A stretch of 9,987 bases of DNA, taken from the NCBI RefSeq assembly GCF_003481705.1, contig NZ_QULN01000020.1, positions 1 to 9,987 on the forward strand, in the 5' to 3' direction. The DNA is from Butyricicoccus sp. OM04-18BH (GTDB lineage Bacteria > Bacillota > Clostridia > Oscillospirales > Butyricicoccaceae). How positions within the stretch are numbered: position 1 is the first letter of the stretch; each line of letters starts with the position of its first letter. Shown here piece after piece: positions 7,599-9,987 of this stretch. The notes under the pieces are model-generated. The model was given only the letters and a program-made list of their open reading frames with translations. It did not search any database and had not been told where the DNA came from. The position numbers and the translations under genes are program-made.

Positions 7599-8836
7599 TA
7601 AATCTGACCGTCAGCAGATACGGCAAATCCAATACCAACACGAGTATAATCTGTGTTAAGCAGCGTATTCCGGTGTCCCTCGGAAGCCATGAAATTATTC
7701 ATAGCGATAGTCATAGGGTCATATCCAATACCCGTCAGACGTCCCGCTCCGGTGATATTCTCGCCATTGATTAAATCCTCAATATTAGACTTAACCGGAA
7801 TGCCCTGTGCATCTGCGAGTTCCTTAATCTCACCATATACCGCATGACGCCACTCGGTAGTCAAATGCTGTGCCCAAAACTGTGCGCTCCACATCAGATC
7901 GTTGTCCTGCACCAGTGCCGGAGCACCGACCTTTGCGCGTTCCTCGTTGATACGCACAATCATTTCCTGCTCCCACTGACGGAGCATCGCATCGGTAACG
8001 GTCACACCGGTCGAGGTTTGGTTATCAGATACGCTCGTATCGTCCTTGACGGTTTCGCCGTTAGCCTTGCGGAGCTGCTTTGCCCAATACAGGCTGACAG
8101 GTTTGTTGTCGAACGAGATCGCATCAACCGGCGCGCCGGTCATGCTCTCCAGCGCGGAGATCACATCAGCGGTGGTGGCGTTAGCCTTGCCGGTAATGGT
8201 CGTGCCATACTTGGCAGCGATAGCAAGCAGCTTGTCCTTGTCGCTGTGGTTCTGGATCATTTCCTCGTTAAACTCGTCCATGGTGCTGTTCCACTTGGTA
8301 ATGGCAGCGGCCGTAGGCGTGGAGGGTGTCGGCTTGACTTCCTCAACATAAGTACCGTTCGGGTCGATGCCGACCGCCTTGGTAGCCATGTTAAAGGAAA
8401 CACCGAAATTGATGGTCTTGCCAATGTCGCGCAGCTTGACATAGTTGTTGCCCTTGATCTTGTAGGCTGTCATGCTGACTTCCTTGCCGTCCACAGTGAT
8501 ACGCTGGTCGGTCGGCTTGGCGGTCGCGCCGGTTACAGCAGTGTCTGCAATTCCGGTCAGCTCCGGTGCAGTGCGCGTAGTGCTGATCTCGACAGTGCGC
8601 GTGTCCTCGTTCCAGTCCACGCCAAAGCCTACCAGCTTGCCAACATCGCGCAGCTTGAAATAGTTGTTGTCGTTGATGTTGTAGCCGGTCGGGTACACAC
8701 GGGTAGAGCCAACATAAACAGCCTGTCCCTTAGTTCGGGTCGGCACAATGGTTAATGCGTTTGCTGCACCTGCGGTCGGCAGCGATGTTGCGATTACCGC
8801 CGCAGCAATGGCAGTTGCGAAAATCCTCTTGGTCAT
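7574..8836 (-). CDS. Secreted CAP-domain protein with two copper-amine-oxidase-N-like modules
   Basis: The protein has 420 residues. The start at 8836 has a perfect AGGAGG (8845-8850) 8 bases upstream. Residues 1 to about 25 are a signal peptide (MTKRIFATAIAAAV, cleavage near AGA or ANA). Residues about 38-85 and 112-158 are two related modules with the landmarks NNYFKLRDVGKLVGFGVDW and NNYVKLRDIGKTINFGVSF, typical of the copper amine oxidase N-terminal-like domain that recurs as a stalk or wall-associated module in Clostridia. Residues about 165-280 are an unassigned linker. Residues 285-420 are a CAP/SCP domain (YkwD-like): conserved cavity residues His331 in HAVYGE, Glu359 in GENI, and Glu386 and His388 in SEGHRNTLLN are all present. 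It ends in CCQHFGR with paired Cys414-415. The molecular activity of bacterial CAP proteins is mostly unknown. It lies 26 bp after the small membrane protein gene and probably shares its promoter. Confidence 0.92.
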   Translation of the reverse strand: MTKRIFATAIAAAVIATSLPTAGAANALTIVPTRTKGQAVYVGSTRVYPTGYNINDNNYFKLRDVGKLVGFGVDWNEDTRTVEISTTRTAPELTGIADTAVTGATAKPTDQRITVDGKEVSMTAYKIKGNNYVKLRDIGKTINFGVSFNMATKAVGIDPNGTYVEEVKPTPSTPTAAAITKWNSTMDEFNEEMIQNHSDKDKLLAIAAKYGTTITGKANATTADVISALESMTGAPVDAISFDNKPVSLYWAKQLRKANGETVKDDTSVSDNQTSTGVTVTDAMLRQWEQEMIVRINEERAKVGAPALVQDNDLMWSAQFWAQHLTTEWRHAVYGEIKELADAQGIPVKSNIEDLINGENITGAGRLTGIGYDPMTIAMNNFMASEGHRNTLLNTDYTRVGIGFAVSADGQIYCCQHFGR

Positions 8837-8862
8837 GGTCAGAACCTCCTCTTTAATGGTTA

Positions 8863-9147
8863 TCAGTTGTCAAGGCGGCGCTTGATAGCGCGAACCAGCG
8901 TTACAATCCACGACACAATCACCAGTCCAACCAGAATGAAAAAGATCGTGTCAGCCAGCGTTTTGTGCGCTTCGCTCCACTCAGGGAATCGAAACACTAC
9001 GATTGCCGCATACGCCATTGGAATGATAAAGCGTGTTTTGATGAGCAGCAGGATCAACTGCGGGATCAGGAGCAGAAGTCCAAATCCACCGAGCATTATA
9101 GTATCTACTGCTTCAACCTCCGGTGCTCTCCATCGTACATACCTCAT
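8863..9147 (-). CDS. Small membrane protein of unknown function (94 residues)
   Basis: The start ATG at 9147 has AAAGGAGG about 8 bases upstream and lies about 40 bases behind a near-consensus promoter. The hydrophobic segments are about residues 16-37 (LGGFGLLLLIPQLILLLI), 39-54 (FIIPMAYAAIVVF) and 66-87 (DTIFFILVGLVIVSWIVTLV). The C-terminus is basic (RAIKRRLDN) and the N-terminus carries three Arg, so a three-helix protein in the cytoplasmic membrane is likely. There is no signal peptidase site and no motif I recognise. It is the first gene after the promoter and is followed after 26 bp by the CAP gene, so a role linked to surface-protein export or assembly is possible but is inference from position only. 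An antisense frame over the same bases has no convincing start or composition. Confidence 0.8.
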   Translation of the reverse strand: MRYVRWRAPEVEAVDTIMLGGFGLLLLIPQLILLLIKTRFIIPMAYAAIVVFRFPEWSEAHKTLADTIFFILVGLVIVSWIVTLVRAIKRRLDN

Positions 9148-9194
9148 ATAAGCCGCCTCCTTTGTTTTGCGATATGCTCTATTTCTTCAAGTAT

Positions 9195-9223
9195 ATCATA
9201 TCATAATTTCCATTATTTGTCAA
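9195..9223 (-). promoter_or_regulatory. Strong vegetative promoter for the small membrane protein and CAP genes
   Basis: On the minus strand TTGACA (9218-9223, full consensus) is separated by 17 bp (9201-9217) from TATGAT (9195-9200, 5 of 6 matches). The start point would be near 9188, giving a leader of about 40 bases that holds the AGGAGG site. The spacer contains a small dyad, ATAAT-GGAA-ATTAT, that could be an operator, though AT-rich chance is just as likely. Confidence 0.8.
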
Positions 9224-9248
9224 GCATTATTGACGAGGTTTTTCATGT

Positions 9249-9280
9249 TTTTATGGTAGCACAGAGTGTGTACCATAAAA
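9249..9280. promoter_or_regulatory. Hyphenated inverted repeat between the sortase gene and the promoter
   Basis: The arms TTTTATGGTA (9249-9258) and TACCATAAAA (9271-9280) pair over 10 bp. Inside them CACA (9260-9263) and TGTG (9267-9270) can extend the stem with a one-base bulge and a 3-base loop. It lies 42 bases after the sortase stop and about 26 bp upstream of the -35 box. Neither strand has a clear U-run after the stem, so it is either an atypical terminator for the sortase transcript or a protein-binding site acting on the promoter. Confidence 0.5.
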
Positions 9281-9321
9281 CGGACTTTCTCGCTGCCGAG
9301 GTTACTTTGTTAGGTAGTCGC

Positions 9322-9987
9322 TTAAATTGCCATCGCCTGTACGCACCAGCGCTGGCTGGGCACATCACGCACGCAAGTAATCAGTGTGATGATGTTCGCA
9401 TCGGATGGGTCAAGCACGCTTGTATCGGTCTTAGCAATCTTGCGAACGCTGTATACCTTGTAGGTGCGCGTTCCGAAAATGGTGGTATAGGAGATTGTAT
9501 CACCGTTTTTCAGCGTGTGGATATTGCCGAAGTAGCCGTAGCTGCCCCGATTGTGACCGCACATTGCGACATTGCCGTCCCAGCCGCTTGTACCCTCAAA
9601 GTGTGCCGCACCGAGCCGCATATTGGCAATGGTTTCGCCGTCGTATACCTTTTTGTTTACACCGATGGACGGAATAGACAGCTTTCCGATACTGCCGTCC
9701 GAATACTTCATACCGGAGGTAGAAGTATAACCGGAGCCGTAGGCTGCATCTGCGCCGCCACCCGTATAACCGCCGAGTGAATCGGTTGCCGATACAGCTC
9801 CCGTACCAGTGCTGATCTCATAGATCGGTGCACTGGATACGGTTGTATTCTCTGCGTCCGGCGGCATTACAATATCGCCGCCGCCCGACATTGCACCATT
9901 CGAGGTGACAGTCTGACCGAAATTCGCCTGCGTGGAGTGCGGGAACATCGGCTCAACACCCGAAATATCCGGCGTAAGCAGCTCACC
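9322..9987 (-). CDS. Sortase, class D-like, catalytic domain (5' end off the right edge)
   Basis: 221 codons plus the stop are visible, and the frame remains open to 9987, so the start and the expected N-terminal membrane anchor are missing. An internal ATG at 9948 is not a credible start: it lies mid-linker and the frame continues upstream. The region from about 9690 to 9987 encodes a Gly/Ser/Thr/Ala-rich linker. The catalytic domain follows, with GKLSIPSIGVNKKVYDG, then GAAHFEGTSGWDGNVAM and the three hallmark residues: His (9553-9555) in CGHNRG, Cys (9373-9375) in TLITC, and Arg (9349-9351) in QRWCVQA. These form the sortase transpeptidase site, which cleaves LPxTG-type motifs and links the product to the wall or to other subunits. 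Class D is suggested by the HFEGTSGW and GHNRGSYGYF style. Its substrate is not shown; the nearby LPTTGW adhesin is an obvious but imperfect candidate. Confidence 0.9.
   Translation of the reverse strand, partial: GELLTPDISGVEPMFPHSTQANFGQTVTSNGAMSGGGDIVMPPDAENTTVSSAPIYEISTGTGAVSATDSLGGYTGGGADAAYGSGYTSTSGMKYSDGSIGKLSIPSIGVNKKVYDGETIANMRLGAAHFEGTSGWDGNVAMCGHNRGSYGYFGNIHTLKNGDTISYTTIFGTRTYKVYSVRKIAKTDTSVLDPSDANIITLITCVRDVPSQRWCVQAMAI

Noticed and set aside
9230..9257. A divergent plus-strand promoter (TTGACG, 16 bp, TATGGT)
   Set aside because: The -10 is poor, it overlaps the inverted repeat, and no plausible plus-strand gene follows.
9148..9321. An invertible (phase-variable) promoter segment
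   Set aside because: Inverted repeats would have to flank the promoter on both sides. The one clear dyad lies wholly upstream, and I found no matching arm downstream of 9195.
8965..9780. Plus-strand open frame of 271 codons across the promoter region and the sortase gene
   Set aside because: It runs through the minus-strand promoter and opposite the sortase active-site codons. Its product has no family features and mixed composition.

Overview
The window looks like a Gram-positive, Clostridia-type (Oscillospiraceae/Eubacteriales-like) chromosome. Base composition is intermediate. The ribosome binding sites are strong AGGAGG-type, the exported proteins have long signal peptides, and a class D-like sortase, S-layer homology (SLH), CAP, copper-amine-oxidase-N-like and SpaA/Cna-B domains sit side by side. 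The species assignment is inference only. Every supportable gene lies on the minus strand, so transcription runs from high to low coordinates. All five appear to encode cell-envelope proteins.

Layout in transcription order: (a) the catalytic part of a sortase enters from the right edge and stops at 9322. (b) A 174-bp gap (9148-9321) holds a hyphenated inverted repeat (9249-9280) and a near-consensus vegetative promoter (TTGACA, 17 bp, TATGAT; 9195-9223). (c) An unrecognised 94-residue membrane protein (8863-9147) is followed after 26 bp by (d) a secreted CAP-domain protein with two copper-amine-oxidase-N-like modules (7574-8836). (e) A short gap holds an intrinsic terminator-like hairpin (7521-7554). 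(f) A giant 1867-residue surface adhesin follows (1896-7499), with a predicted Cys-Gln thioester domain and 14 tandem SpaA-type modules; it ends abruptly in LPTTGW. (g) After only 21 bp comes a secreted protein with five internal repeats and SLH domains, which runs off the left edge.

Taken together this reads as a surface-display locus: a thioester/isopeptide stalk adhesin, a non-covalently anchored SLH protein, a CAP protein, a small membrane protein and a sortase. The most unusual points are the truncated sorting signal on the adhesin despite a nearby sortase, and a terminator placed so close to the adhesin's ribosome binding site that it looks more like an attenuator. Asp replaces Asn at predicted isopeptide positions in three SpaA modules. 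There is no RNA gene, CRISPR array or insertion sequence that I can see, and no gene-free stretch longer than about 175 bp.
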